Source: Lapillicoccus sp. (GTDB lineage: Bacteria; Actinomycetota; Actinomycetes; Actinomycetales; Dermatophilaceae). From it: 61,044 bases of DNA. The stretch is from assembly GCF_025353065.1 (NCBI RefSeq), contig NZ_JANXRJ010000155.1, positions 1 through 61,044 of the forward strand, in the 5' to 3' direction. Positions 23,680 through 32,162 of the stretch are shown in pieces. The position numbers were made by a program, and so were the translations under genes. Positions within the stretch are counted from its first letter, which is position 1, and every line of letters starts with the position of its first letter. The notes under the pieces were generated by a model. The model made no database searches. It worked only from the letters and a program-made list of their open reading frames with translations, and was not told the origin of the DNA.

Positions 23680-25249
23680 TCAGGCCATCTGCTCGTAGGC
23701 CGGCAGGGTGAGGAACTCCTCGAAGTCGTCGGCGACCGCGACGGCGAGGAAGGTGTGGGTGGCCGCCTCGTAGTCCTCCGGCGCTCCCGGCAGCTTGGCC
23801 AGCTCCTCGCGCACGAGGTCGTGGACCAGCTTGCTCGTCACGACGGCGCCGGTGTCGAGCTCGACGCCGAGATGGATCCACTGCCACACCTGCGACCGAG
23901 AGATCTCGGCTGTCGCGGCGTCCTCCATGAGGTTGTTGATCGCAACGGCCCCGAGGCCACGGAGCCACGCGTGGAGATACTGGATCCCGACGCTGATGTT
24001 GGCGCGCAGGCCGGCCTCGGTCACGTTTCCGGGAGTAGCCTTGACGTCGAGCAGCTGTGCGGCAGTAACGTGCACGTCGTCTCGCGTCTTCTCCCGCTGG
24101 TTGGGGCGGTCGCCCAGGACGGCGGTGAAGGCTTCGTCGCACGCCGTGACCATGCCGGGGTGGGCGACCCACGACCCGTCGAAGCCGTCATCGGCCTCGC
24201 GCGTCTTGTCCTCGGTGAGCTTGGCGAAGGCCGCCGCGTTGACCTCCGGGTCCTTGGCCGGGATGAACGCCGACATCCCACCGATCGCGTGGGCGCCGCG
24301 CTGGTGGCAGGTGCTCACCAGCAGCTCGGTGTAGGCCCGCATGAACGGCACCGTCATCGTCACCTGGACCCGGTCGGGCAGGAGGAAGTCGGCGCCGCGG
24401 GTGCGGAACTTCTTGATGACGCTGAAGATGTAGTCCCAGCGGCCGGCGTTGAGGCCGGACGAGTGCTCGCGCAGCTCGTAGAGGATCTCCTCCATCTCGA
24501 AGGCCGCGGGATAGGTCTCGATGAGGCAGGTCGCGCGAATCGTCCCCTGCGGTATGCCGATGGCCTCCTGGGCGCGGACGAAGACGTCGTTCCAGAGCCG
24601 GGCCTCGAGGTGGCTCTCCATCTTCGGCAGGTAGAAGTAGGGGCCCTTGCCGGCGTCGAGCTGGCGCTGGGCGCAGTGGAAGAAGAAGAGCCCGAAGTCG
24701 AAGAGCGAGCCGGAGATCCGCTCGCCGTCGACCAGGAGGTGCTTCTCGGTGAGGTGCCAGCCCCGCGGGCGAGGGACGATGGTCGCGAGGTCACCGTCGC
24801 CGAGCGCGTAGGACTTGCCGTTGTCGCCCGTGAAGTCGATGGTGCGGTCGAGGGACCTTGAGGTTGAGCTGGCCGTTGACCGCGTTGTCCCACGTCGGGG
24901 TCGAGGCGTCCTCGAAATCGGCGAGCCAGACCTTCGCGCCGGAGTTCAGCGCGTTGATGGTCATCTTGCGGTCGACCGGCCCGGTGATCTCGACGCGACG
25001 GTCGACGAGCCCGGGCGCCGGGTCCGCGACCCGCCAGTCGCCGTCGCGGACGCCCTGCGTCTCCGGCAGGAAGTCGAGCGTGCCGCCCGCGGCCAGCGCG
25101 GCATACCGGTCCTCGCGGGCGGTGAGCAGCTCGCGCCGTCGCCCGTCGAAGCGGCGATGGAGATCCGCGAGGAAGGCGAGCGCCTTGCTCGTGAGCACCT
25201 CGTCGAAACGTGGGCCCATCGGGCCGGTCACCTGCACGCCATCGGGCAT
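23680..25249 (-). pseudogene. aceB: malate synthase A, frameshifted
   Basis: Malate synthase condenses glyoxylate with acetyl-CoA. The N-terminal part (MPDGVQVTGPMGPRFDEVLT... [25 protein letters not shown]) and the C-terminal part ([18 protein letters not shown]... [37 protein letters not shown]... [17 protein letters not shown]) are both well conserved but lie in different frames. The break is at about 24848-24856, where the sequence is consistent with loss of two bases; no other stop interrupts either half. ATG 25249 is the start, with AAGGAG nine bases upstream; a TTG at 25297 is less likely. Either a real disabling mutation or a sequencing error. Without the break the protein would be about 524 residues, normal length. 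Confidence 0.85.
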
Positions 25250-25269
25250 CGGGAGGATCTCCTTCAGTT

Positions 25270-25295
25270 TTTCCGCTGTGCGGAAACTAGTTTCC
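25270..25295. promoter_or_regulatory. nested palindromic operator upstream of aceB
   Basis: Two overlapping perfect inverted repeats share a GGAAA half: TTTCCGC-tgt-GCGGAAA (25270-25286) and GGAAACTAGTTTCC (25282-25295). The array TTTCC/GGAAA/TTTCC resembles the GGAAA...TTTCC boxes of IclR-type repressors that control glyoxylate genes. It lies 21-46 bases before the malate synthase start codon, so it may govern the whole aceB-glcDEF-permease-lut block. No regulator gene is adjacent. Confidence 0.6.
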
Positions 25296-25333
25296 AACTA
25301 TCTCGACATCCTGCCCCGGCGGCACCAGGACGG

Positions 25334-25819
25334 TCAATGCCCGTCGGCGGAGGCGTCCGGCCGCTCCGGGTGGACGAGCGGCTGCATCGCGGTCCGGAGC
25401 GCGCCGGGGATCGGCGTGGGACGGCGGGTCGCCCGGTCGACGAAGACGTGGACGTAGCTCGCCTCGCCGATCCGCACCCCGTCGCTCGCCCGCTCCATCG
25501 CTACCTGCCACCGCACGCTGGAGGTGCCGAGCCGGATGATCCGCAGCCCCAGCACGAAGACGTCGGGGTAGGTGATCGACCCGAGGAAGCGCACCCCGGA
25601 CTCCACGACGAGGCCGATGGCCTCGCCGGCCTCGATGTCGAGGCCGTGCTCGATCATCCAGGCGTTGACCACGGTGTCGATGGCCACGTAGTAGATGACG
25701 TTGTTGGCGTGCCCGTAGACGTCGTTGTCGTTCCACCGGGTCGGCACCACCGCGGCATACGGGTAGCCGGGCACGCGAGAAACGTGGGGGACGCGGGGGA
25801 CGCGGACGGGAGAAGTCAC
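25334..25819 (-). CDS. acyl-CoA thioesterase, hot-dog 4HBT type
   Basis: A 161-residue single hot-dog protein like YbgC/FadM thioesterases, which hydrolyse acyl-CoA. The signature VPTRWNDNDVYGHANNVIYYVAIDTVVNAWM contains the catalytic Asp (RWNDND) and the helix-1 H-x-N-N-x-x-Y pattern. GVRFLGSITYPDVFVLGLRI and VARxDG-like strands follow. GTG 25819 overlaps the stop codon of the SRPBCC gene (GTGA). The physiological substrate is unknown. Confidence 0.85.
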   Translation of the reverse strand: MTSPVRVPRVPHVSRVPGYPYAAVVPTRWNDNDVYGHANNVIYYVAIDTVVNAWMIEHGLDIEAGEAIGLVVESGVRFLGSITYPDVFVLGLRIIRLGTSSVRWQVAMERASDGVRIGEASYVHVFVDRATRRPTPIPGALRTAMQPLVHPERPDASADGH

Positions 25820-26388
25820 GCCCGCGGGTATCCGCGCTGGACGGTGCGGTCGAGGATGCCGAGCGTGGCCCTGAGGTTCGCCGCCGAGATGATCGGGAAG
25901 GCGATCCCCTGCCCCGCGGCGGCCCGCTCGCGCCAGACCGGGTCGATGCCCGACCAGTCGTAGAAGGACGTCACCAGGGTCGCCCCGACAGTTTCAGCAC
26001 CCTCGGTGGAGTCGGCGGCAGGCTCGAGCCGGTAGCCGTAGACGTGCCCGATCTGGGGCCGCAGCCGGCCGAGCACGTCCCACGCGAGGAGGCGGTCCTG
26101 CTCGTACTGCGTGATCCGCACTGTGACGTGGTAGCGGCCGAGGTCGAGGTCGCCGAGCGACTCACGGTCCATGTGCACCACGAACTCGTCACCGACCGCC
26201 CGCACCGGGTCGCCGTCGGCGCTCTGGAGCATGCCCGAGGCATCGATGGCGACGTGACCCTGAGGGTCGGTGAGGACCGCGAAGACCGCGGCGGCAGGCG
26301 CCTCGAACCGCCTCGTGACCTCGATCCGCTCGATCCGCTCGATCCCCTCGATCCCCTCGACAGGCGGCCCACTCTCCGCAGCCTCCAT
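25816..26388 (-). CDS. SRPBCC (polyketide cyclase/START-like) protein
   Basis: A 190-residue protein with the helix-grip SRPBCC fold: EVTRRFEAPAAAVFAVLTDPQGHVAIDASGML, RYHVTVRITQYEQDRLLAWDVLG, VTSFYDWSGIDPVWRERA and a C-terminal helix. Such proteins bind hydrophobic ligands; the ligand is unknown here. Its N-terminus carries a GIEGIERIERIE repeat encoded by 9-base tandem units. It overlaps the thioesterase gene and lies 18 bases after a second SRPBCC gene, so the three form an operon. Confidence 0.8.
   Translation of the reverse strand: MEAAESGPPVEGIEGIERIERIEVTRRFEAPAAAVFAVLTDPQGHVAIDASGMLQSADGDPVRAVGDEFVVHMDRESLGDLDLGRYHVTVRITQYEQDRLLAWDVLGRLRPQIGHVYGYRLEPAADSTEGAETVGATLVTSFYDWSGIDPVWRERAAAGQGIAFPIISAANLRATLGILDRTVQRGYPRA
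26320..26355. repeat. 9-bp tandem repeat inside SRPBCC gene
   Basis: Four in-frame units of CTCGATCC(G/C) follow each other (two ending G, two ending C), encoding Glu-Arg-Ile or Glu-Gly-Ile steps near the protein N-terminus. The unit length is a multiple of three, so copy-number change would not break the frame. Confidence 0.85.
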
Positions 26389-26406
26389 CGACGCGCCCGC
26401 CGCCGC

Positions 26407-26871
26407 TCAGCTGGAGACGGCCGAGGCCAGGTTGCCGAGCGAGTCCTCGAGCTGGTCCTTGGAGACCAGCGGGAACCCGATCTGCTGCAGGAGGTCCTTG
26501 TCCGTGACCCGGCTCCAGTCGTAGGTCAGCGTGACGTCCGTCGAGTCCGGCCCGTCGGCCTTGAGCTCCCAGACCCACTCCCAGCCGGGCGGTTCGGCGC
26601 CGGCGGGCGCGGTCGCCCAGGCCACGAGGCTGTTCTTGTCGTAGCCGATGACGTGGTTCTCGGTCTTGTAGTCGCCGCCCATGTGCGGGCCGGTCATGTT
26701 CATCGTGAAGACCTGCCCGGTCCCGGTGATGCGGTCGTTGTGGTCGTCGGAGACGACGAAGCCCGACCCGTCGAGCTCGGTATGCCGCGAGGGCAGCGTG
26801 AGCACGTCGAAGATGTCGGGCGCGGGAGCGTTGATCGTGCGGGAGACGGAGATCATCGTGTCGGTGGCCAT
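26407..26871 (-). CDS. SRPBCC family protein
   Basis: A second helix-grip protein (154 residues), paralogous in fold to its neighbour. It reads TMISVSRTINAPAPDIFDVLTLPSRHTELDGSGFV, then GDYKTENHVIGYDKNSLVAWATAP, WEWVWELKADGPDSTDVTLTYDWSRV and a C-terminal helix. It resembles polyketide cyclase/dehydrase-type coenzyme Q-binding proteins. ATG 26871 is the likely start, with a G-rich stretch upstream. It faces away from the telA operon. The ligand is unknown. Confidence 0.82.
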   Translation of the reverse strand: MATDTMISVSRTINAPAPDIFDVLTLPSRHTELDGSGFVVSDDHNDRITGTGQVFTMNMTGPHMGGDYKTENHVIGYDKNSLVAWATAPAGAEPPGWEWVWELKADGPDSTDVTLTYDWSRVTDKDLLQQIGFPLVSKDQLEDSLGNLASAVSS

Positions 26872-26992
26872 CCCCCATTCCTACCCCGTGGCGGTCTCCC
26901 GGAAAACAGCGCGCTCTGCGGGGGTCGATCTCGCGCGCGACGCCGCAGGGGAACCGCGTAGATTGGCCACACGTCTGGAAGGAGACAGGTGT

Positions 26993-27035
26993 CACAGCCC
27001 TGATGTCACGGCGTCGAAGCCACAGCCCTGATGTC
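26993..27035. repeat. 15-bp direct repeats upstream of telA
   Basis: CACAGCCCTGATGTC occurs at 26993-27007 and again, identically, at 27021-27035 (28-base period) in the 235-base gap between an SRPBCC gene and telA. A possible -10 element TAGATT is at 26959-26964. The repeats would lie in the 5' leader of the telA operon mRNA or act as a protein binding site; nothing else is recognisable in the gap. Confidence 0.5.
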
Positions 27036-27106
27036 GTCCCCCTGACGCCCCGCTCCCGCCGCGACCGAGACCCAGACCCAGACCCACACGACCGAACGAG
27101 GACACG

Positions 27107-28342
27107 ATGAGCGACCAGCCTTCGACGCCGATGGACGCGGTGCAGTCCCTGGCCCCCCCTGCCGCCACCTCGACGCTGACCTTGGCCCCGCCGGCCGCGA
27201 CCACGGCCGTCAGCACGACCGCGGCCCCGAAGATGGCGCCCCAGGTGCCCGAGGCGGCCCTGCCCCCACTCGACGCCAAGGTCGAGGGCTTCCTCAGCGC
27301 GCTGCTCACGGCCGAGACTCGCAGCCCGACCTTCGAGGCCAAGGCCGCGGACGTGCGCACCATGGGGGACTCCGACATCCGCCAGGCGGCGGAGTCGAGC
27401 AACCGGCTCCTCAAGGCCCCGATCAAGGCCCTGCAGGACGGCGGGCTCAACGAGACCTCCAAGGTGAGCCAGACACTGCTCGACCTGAGGCGCACGGTCG
27501 AGGGCCTCGACCCCTCGCAGGCCACCGGGGCCAAGAAGATCTTCGGCATGATCCCCTTCGGCGACAAGCTCACCGACTACTTCCGCAAGTACCAGTCCGC
27601 CCAGAGCCACCTCGACGGGATCATCGTCTCGCTCAAGAACGGCCAGGACGAGCTGACCAAGGACAACGTCGCCCTCAACATGGAGAAGCAGAACCTGTGG
27701 GACGCCATGGGCCGGCTGAACCAGTACGTCTACATCGCCGAGCGGCTCGACTCCAAGCTCACCGCGCAGATCGCCACGCTCGAGGCGACCGACCCGGAGA
27801 AGGCGACCAGCCTCAAGCAGGACGTCCTCTTCTACGTCCGCCAGAAGCACCAGGACCTGCTGACCCAGCTCGCCGTCTCGATCCAGAACTACCTCGCGAT
27901 CGACATCGTCATCAAGAACAACCTCGAGCTCATCAAGGGCGTCGACCGCGCGTCGACGACGACCATCTCGGCGCTGCGCACCGCGGTCATCGTGGCGCAG
28001 GCGCTCGGCAACCAGAAGCTCGTGCTCGACCAGATCACCGCCCTGAACACGACGACGTCCAACCTCATCCAGTCGACGTCGGAGATGCTGCGCGACAACT
28101 CGGTGAAGATCCAGGAGCAGGCGGCGGCGGCCACGATCGGCCTGCCCCAGCTGCAGGCGGCCTTCGCGAACATCTACCAGACCATGGACGCGATCGACAC
28201 GTTCAAGGTCCAGGCCCTCGACAACATGGCCACGACCATCGGGGTGCTCGAGGGCGAGGTCAACAAGTCGCAGGCCTACCTCGACCGCGTCAACAAGCAG
28301 AACCCCGCCATCCAGATGGGCGCCCTCGACCTCGGCCGGTAG
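27107..28342 (+). CDS. telA: toxic anion resistance protein TelA family
   Basis: TelA/KlaA family protein (411 residues), a largely helical coiled-coil protein linked to tellurite and membrane stress resistance. After a 55-residue Pro/Ala/Thr-rich start come the family features DIRQAAESSNRLLKAPIKAL, TSKVSQTLLDLRRTVEGLDPS, FGMIPFGDKLTDYFRKYQSAQSHLDGIIVSLKNGQDELTKDN, MGRLNQYVYIAERLD, VLFYVRQKHQDLLTQLAVSIQNYLAIDIVIKNN and ATTIGVLEGEVNKSQAYL. A GAGGA ribosome-binding site lies five bases upstream. It is the first gene of the kinase/AAA operon; the next gene starts 69 bases later. The molecular role is unknown in the family. Confidence 0.93.
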   Translation: MSDQPSTPMDAVQSLAPPAATSTLTLAPPAATTAVSTTAAPKMAPQVPEAALPPLDAKVEGFLSALLTAETRSPTFEAKAADVRTMGDSDIRQAAESSNRLLKAPIKALQDGGLNETSKVSQTLLDLRRTVEGLDPSQATGAKKIFGMIPFGDKLTDYFRKYQSAQSHLDGIIVSLKNGQDELTKDNVALNMEKQNLWDAMGRLNQYVYIAERLDSKLTAQIATLEATDPEKATSLKQDVLFYVRQKHQDLLTQLAVSIQNYLAIDIVIKNNLELIKGVDRASTTTISALRTAVIVAQALGNQKLVLDQITALNTTTSNLIQSTSEMLRDNSVKIQEQAAAATIGLPQLQAAFANIYQTMDAIDTFKVQALDNMATTIGVLEGEVNKSQAYLDRVNKQNPAIQMGALDLGR

Positions 28343-28411
28343 GTCCGCCGGTCCCGTTCGGCCGCCATCCGGCCCGCCCACCCACCCACACGCACAGGGG
28401 AAGAGCTCCAC

Positions 28412-29017
28412 ATGGGGATCGGCTCGTGGTTCGGCTTCGGTTCGAAGCGACCTGCCGAGCCCGACCCTGCTCTCGACGTGCACGCGGTGCCGACGAGCCA
28501 GGACCTCCTCGAGGCCGTCGACCGCGTCGAGCTGCAGGCGCGGGAGGGCAAGGCGCCCGCGATGGTGCAGTCCCGGCTCGGCCGGGTGGCCCGGGTCGTG
28601 CGCGACACCGTGCCCCGGCTCGCCACCCTCGGAGCCGGCAGCGACGCGGCATACGACGTCATGGCCACGGCGACCAACTACCTCCCCGACGCCATCGGCG
28701 GCTACCTCCGACTGCCGCGCCAGTGGGCCGACTCCCGCCCGGTCGACCGCGGCAAGACGCCGCTGATGATCCTCATCGACCAGCTCGACCTGCTCGGCGC
28801 GACGATGGACAAGGTCTTCGACGCCGTATGCCGCGCCGACGCCCAGGCCCTGATCGTCCACGGGCGCTTCCTCCAGGAGAAGTTCGGCGCCGCGAGCGGC
28901 GGGGGCGACCTCGCCCTCGGCGTCGTCCCGTCGACCCCCATGCCGCCGACCACCGACCTGTTCGGGCAGCCGGCGCCGCTCAACCCGCCTACTGGTGGCA
29001 CGGGGAGGCAGGCCTAG
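28412..29017 (+). CDS. conserved protein of the telA-pknG operon, unknown function
   Basis: A 201-residue soluble protein I cannot assign to a named family. It begins MGIGSWFGFGSKRPAEPDPALDVHAVPTSQ, has a helical central part (LLEAVDRVELQAREGKAPAMVQSRLGRVARVVRDTVPRLATLG, DVMATATNYLPDAIGGYLRLP, LIDQLDLLGATMDKVFDAVCRADAQALIVHGRFLQEKF) and a Pro-rich tail. No signal peptide or membrane segment is seen. The pattern recalls small helical partners encoded beside TelA. The stop codon overlaps the AAA ATPase start (TAGTG), and GGGGAAGAG precedes ATG 28412. Confidence 0.8.
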   Translation: MGIGSWFGFGSKRPAEPDPALDVHAVPTSQDLLEAVDRVELQAREGKAPAMVQSRLGRVARVVRDTVPRLATLGAGSDAAYDVMATATNYLPDAIGGYLRLPRQWADSRPVDRGKTPLMILIDQLDLLGATMDKVFDAVCRADAQALIVHGRFLQEKFGAASGGGDLALGVVPSTPMPPTTDLFGQPAPLNPPTGGTGRQA

Positions 29018-30759
29018 TGGTCCGCAACCTCTTCTCACGCAGCTCCGGCGAGGACGGCGGCTCGGGCTCCTCGGGGGGATCCGAGCTGCAGCGCTCGCTC
29101 GACGCCCTGGCCGGGGTCGCCAAGGAGATCGGCGTCGACCCGCAGGAAGCCCGCCGGGAGGGTGTCGTGCTCGCGGCGACGGTGGCCGAGCCGGCGTCAC
29201 CGACCTTCGAGGCCGCCCGCGACTGGGCCCTCTCGACCGGCATGGCCGACCCCGGCGACGTCGCGGCGAGCGTCCAGGCCTTCGTCGACGCCGGCTCCAC
29301 CGGCCGCCGCTGGCGCACCTCGCCGACCGACACGCTGTCGCGCCTGCGCACCACCGGCGGGCAGGCCCAGCGGTATGCCGACGCCCTGGTCGCGGTCGTC
29401 GAGGCGGCGGCCGCGCTGGGGACGACCAACGCCCGCGTCGCCGACAACATCATCGGGGTGGCCGCGGCCCAGCGGGCCGGCGCGAAAGCGGTCCCCCCCG
29501 CGCTCCACACCATCGCTGCCCGGTCCGCCCTCAGTGCGACACCCCGACCGCCCACCTCGGGCGACGCCGTGTCCGGGATGCTGCGGGCAGTCGACGAAGC
29601 AGGTCCGGCCGGCGCCGCCGGCCCGTCCTACGACCCGGACCGCGCCCCGGCCGACGACCCCGTCCTCCAGGCGGCGCTCCAGAACATCGCCAAGCTGACC
29701 GGCCGGCCGGTCCCCGGGGTTCCGGGGGGCCCCGCGCCCGACCCGGCCGCACCGCCCACCGGCGAGGTGCCGACTGCCCCCGTCGACGGTGCGGGGCAGC
29801 CGGCGGGCGAGGCCGCGGCGACGACGGTCACCGCCACCGATGCGGAGGCCGCGAAGGAGCCGGAGCGGTCGGTCGAGGAGCTGATCGCCGAGCTCGACGG
29901 GATGATCGGCCTCGACCGCGTCAAGGCGGAGGTCAAGCAGCAGGTCGCGATGCTCAAGGTCGAGCTCAAACGCGAGGCGGCCGGCCTGCGCAACCCCGAC
30001 GTGACGCGGCACCTGATCTTCGTGGGCAACCCGGGCACCGGCAAGACGACGATCGCCCGGATGGTCTCCGGCATCTACAAGGCCCTCGGCCTGCTCACGG
30101 GCGGCCACGTCATCGAGGTCGACCGCAGCGAGCTCGTCGCCGGCTTCCTCGGCCAGACGGCGATCAAGACCGCCGAGGTCTGCGCGAAGGCGATCGGCGG
30201 CGTCCTCTTCATCGACGAGGCCTATGCCCTCTCCGGCGACCAGTACGGCACCGAGGCGATCAACACCCTCGTCAAGGAGATGGAGGACCACCGCCGCGAC
30301 CTCGTCGTCATCGTCGCCGGCTACCCCGACCCGATGGTCGGCTTCATCGCCCAGAACCCCGGGCTCGCGAGCCGCTTCAAGACCACGGTGGAGTTCGCCG
30401 ACTACACCGACGACGAGCTGCGCCACATCCTCGACAAGCTCGCGACCGACGCCGACTACGACGTCACCCCAGGAGCGCAGACCGCCTTCCGGGAGATCCT
30501 CGAGGTCACCCCACGCACGATGGCCTTCGGCAACGGCCGGTTCGCCCGCAACCTGCTCGAGGAGGCGATCGGCCGCCAGGCCGTCCGCATCCAGGACGTC
30601 GAGGAGCCGACGCACGCGCAGCTGCGTGAGCTCCTCGCCGAGGACTTCCGTCCGGATGCCAGCGCCGTTCCGGCACAAGTGGATCCGTCGACGCCGCAGG
30701 ATGCGGTCGACCCGTTCCCGGAGGCACCCGGCACCACTCAGGGGGGAGGCCCCGCATGA
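29017..30759 (+). CDS. AAA+ ATPase, CbxX/CfqX (SpoVK) family
   Basis: A 580-residue AAA+ protein. The N-terminal half (about 1-285) is helical and Ala-rich with Pro-rich linkers and no clear family. The C-terminal half starts ELIAELDGMIGLDRVKAEVKQQV and has Walker A GNPGTGKTT, Walker B GVLFIDEAYAL, sensor region VIVAGYPDPM, arginine finger motif NPGLASRFKTTVEF, and the small lid domain ELRHILDKL...GNGRFARNLLEEAIGRQAVRI. Relatives include CbbX (Rubisco activase), SpoVK and the EccA ATPase of ESX loci. GTG 29017 overlaps the previous stop codon, with GGGGAGG upstream. It probably remodels a partner of the operon. Confidence 0.9.
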   Translation: MVRNLFSRSSGEDGGSGSSGGSELQRSLDALAGVAKEIGVDPQEARREGVVLAATVAEPASPTFEAARDWALSTGMADPGDVAASVQAFVDAGSTGRRWRTSPTDTLSRLRTTGGQAQRYADALVAVVEAAAALGTTNARVADNIIGVAAAQRAGAKAVPPALHTIAARSALSATPRPPTSGDAVSGMLRAVDEAGPAGAAGPSYDPDRAPADDPVLQAALQNIAKLTGRPVPGVPGGPAPDPAAPPTGEVPTAPVDGAGQPAGEAAATTVTATDAEAAKEPERSVEELIAELDGMIGLDRVKAEVKQQVAMLKVELKREAAGLRNPDVTRHLIFVGNPGTGKTTIARMVSGIYKALGLLTGGHVIEVDRSELVAGFLGQTAIKTAEVCAKAIGGVLFIDEAYALSGDQYGTEAINTLVKEMEDHRRDLVVIVAGYPDPMVGFIAQNPGLASRFKTTVEFADYTDDELRHILDKLATDADYDVTPGAQTAFREILEVTPRTMAFGNGRFARNLLEEAIGRQAVRIQDVEEPTHAQLRELLAEDFRPDASAVPAQVDPSTPQDAVDPFPEAPGTTQGGGPA

Positions 30760-32162
30760 GCCAGCAGTCGACGGGGGCGCCGCCGATCACGTCCCCGGGC
30801 ACACGGCCGGCCCAGGCGTCCGGCGCACCGGCACCGACCGGCACACCGACCGGCACACCGACCGGACCGGGAGCCCGCGACCCACGCCTGGCGGCGCCGG
30901 CCGTCCCCCCACGCCGGGGCCTGCGACGGGTGCTGCGGACGACCTTCACCGGCACGCCGGGGCGGATGCGGCTGGTCGCGGCGCTCGTCGCCCTGGCTGC
31001 GGCCGTCTTCGGGGTCATCGGCTCGCAGACGCTGTGGACGTCCTCGGCGGCGCTCGAGCGGGCCGACCACAACACCACCCAGGTCGTGCGGGTCCAGAGC
31101 ATCTACGCCGACCTCCTGCGGGCCGACGCCGACGCGACCAATGCCTTCCTCGCCGGCGGCCTCGAGAAACCGGTCCAGCGGGCCGACTACGACGCCTCGA
31201 TCGGCCGGGTGGCCCAGACGATCGCGGAGGCGGCCGAGGCCCAGCCCGCCGACGGCGCCGCTCTCGGCGCCCTCAACCAGCAGTTCCAGACCTACACGGC
31301 GCTCGTCGAGCAGGCGCGCGCCTACAACCGGCAGGGACTTCCCGTCGGGGCGACCTATCTCAGCAACGCGAGCGCCGGGCTGCGCTCGGGTGCGCTGCCC
31401 ATCGTGACCGCGCTCAACCAGGCCAACACGGCGCGGACCGCCGAGGAGTTCGACCTCAGCACCCGCAGCATCTGGCTCGCGGTCTCCGGCGGCGTCGCGC
31501 TCCTCGTGCTGTTCGGGGGCCTGATCTGGCTGGCCCGCCGCACCCACCGCTACCTCAACGTCCCGGTCGTCGTCGGCGTCGTCCTCGTCCTCATCGCCCT
31601 CGTCGTCGGGGCCACCACCGTGAGCCAGGTCGCGAACCAGATCAGCTCCGTGCGCAGCTCCACCTTCACGGCCACCCTCGACCTCGCGACGATCCGCTCT
31701 GCCGCGTTCGACGCCAAGGCCAACGAGAGCCTCACCCTCATCGCACGTGGTTCAGGCACGGCCTTCGAGACGAGCTGGGCCAGCCAGTCGAAGGTGGTCA
31801 CCGACGCCATCACGGACCTGGGCGGCGCGGAGGCCGTGGCGACGCAGTCCACGTTGTCCACCCAGTGGGCCGTCTACATCAAGGCGCACCAGGCCATCCG
31901 GGCGCTCGACGACGGGGGTGAGTGGCAGCTGGCCGTCAACGCCGCCGGCGCCACGGGTGCCGGGAGCGCCAACGCCGCCTTCGCGACGTTCAGCGACACG
32001 GCCACGCAGGCCCTCACCGTGTCAGCCGCCACCACGAGCGACGGGGTCCTCGCCCCCCGCACCGTGTCGACCTTCGCGGGCTGGGCGCTGCTGCTCATCT
32101 GCCTCGTCGCGGCGGGGCTCACCCTCCGAGGGTTCGGCCAGCGGCTGGAGGAATACCGATGA
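30756..32162 (+). CDS. glnX: GlnX-like membrane sensor protein
   Basis: A 468-residue membrane protein in the position of mycobacterial GlnX (glnX-glnH-pknG). A disordered Pro/Thr/Gly N-terminus is followed by TM1 (MRLVAALVALAAAVFGVIGSQTLW), a helical extracytoplasmic domain of about 140 residues (SSAALERADHNTTQVVRVQSIYADLLRADADATNAFLAGG...), two adjacent helices (IWLAVSGGVALLVLFGGLIWLA and VPVVVGVVLVLIALVVGATTV), a second helical sensor-type domain, and a last TM. This is a duplicated four-helix-bundle sensor layout. In mycobacteria GlnX passes the GlnH ligand signal (Asp/Glu) to PknG. ATG 30756 overlaps the ATPase stop (ATGA). Confidence 0.82.
   Translation: MSQQSTGAPPITSPGTRPAQASGAPAPTGTPTGTPTGPGARDPRLAAPAVPPRRGLRRVLRTTFTGTPGRMRLVAALVALAAAVFGVIGSQTLWTSSAALERADHNTTQVVRVQSIYADLLRADADATNAFLAGGLEKPVQRADYDASIGRVAQTIAEAAEAQPADGAALGALNQQFQTYTALVEQARAYNRQGLPVGATYLSNASAGLRSGALPIVTALNQANTARTAEEFDLSTRSIWLAVSGGVALLVLFGGLIWLARRTHRYLNVPVVVGVVLVLIALVVGATTVSQVANQISSVRSSTFTATLDLATIRSAAFDAKANESLTLIARGSGTAFETSWASQSKVVTDAITDLGGAEAVATQSTLSTQWAVYIKAHQAIRALDDGGEWQLAVNAAGATGAGSANAAFATFSDTATQALTVSAATTSDGVLAPRTVSTFAGWALLLICLVAAGLTLRGFGQRLEEYR
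30833..30868. repeat. 12-bp tandem repeat in the glnX-like gene
   Basis: Three units of ACCGACCGGCAC (the last one diverging) encode PTGTPTGTPTG in the disordered N-terminus. The unit keeps the frame, so length variation would be tolerated. Confidence 0.8.

Noticed and set aside
25250-25297. Longer malate synthase starting at TTG 25297
   Set aside because: It would read through the operator palindromes, has no ribosome-binding site, and ATG 25249 has AAGGAG at correct spacing.
27003-27110. Possible 35-codon upstream ORF (MSRRRSHSPDVVP...) whose stop overlaps the telA start
   Set aside because: telA has its own good GAGGA ribosome-binding site, the small frame has none at proper distance, and the peptide is Arg/Asp/Pro-rich as expected from random GC-rich DNA.
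26189-29200. Open frame of about 1,000 codons on the minus strand opposite SRPBCC and telA genes
   Set aside because: It is a by-product of GC-rich codon bias opposite real genes; its translation is rich in Arg, Gly and Val with no domain, while the opposite strand holds clear TelA and SRPBCC proteins.
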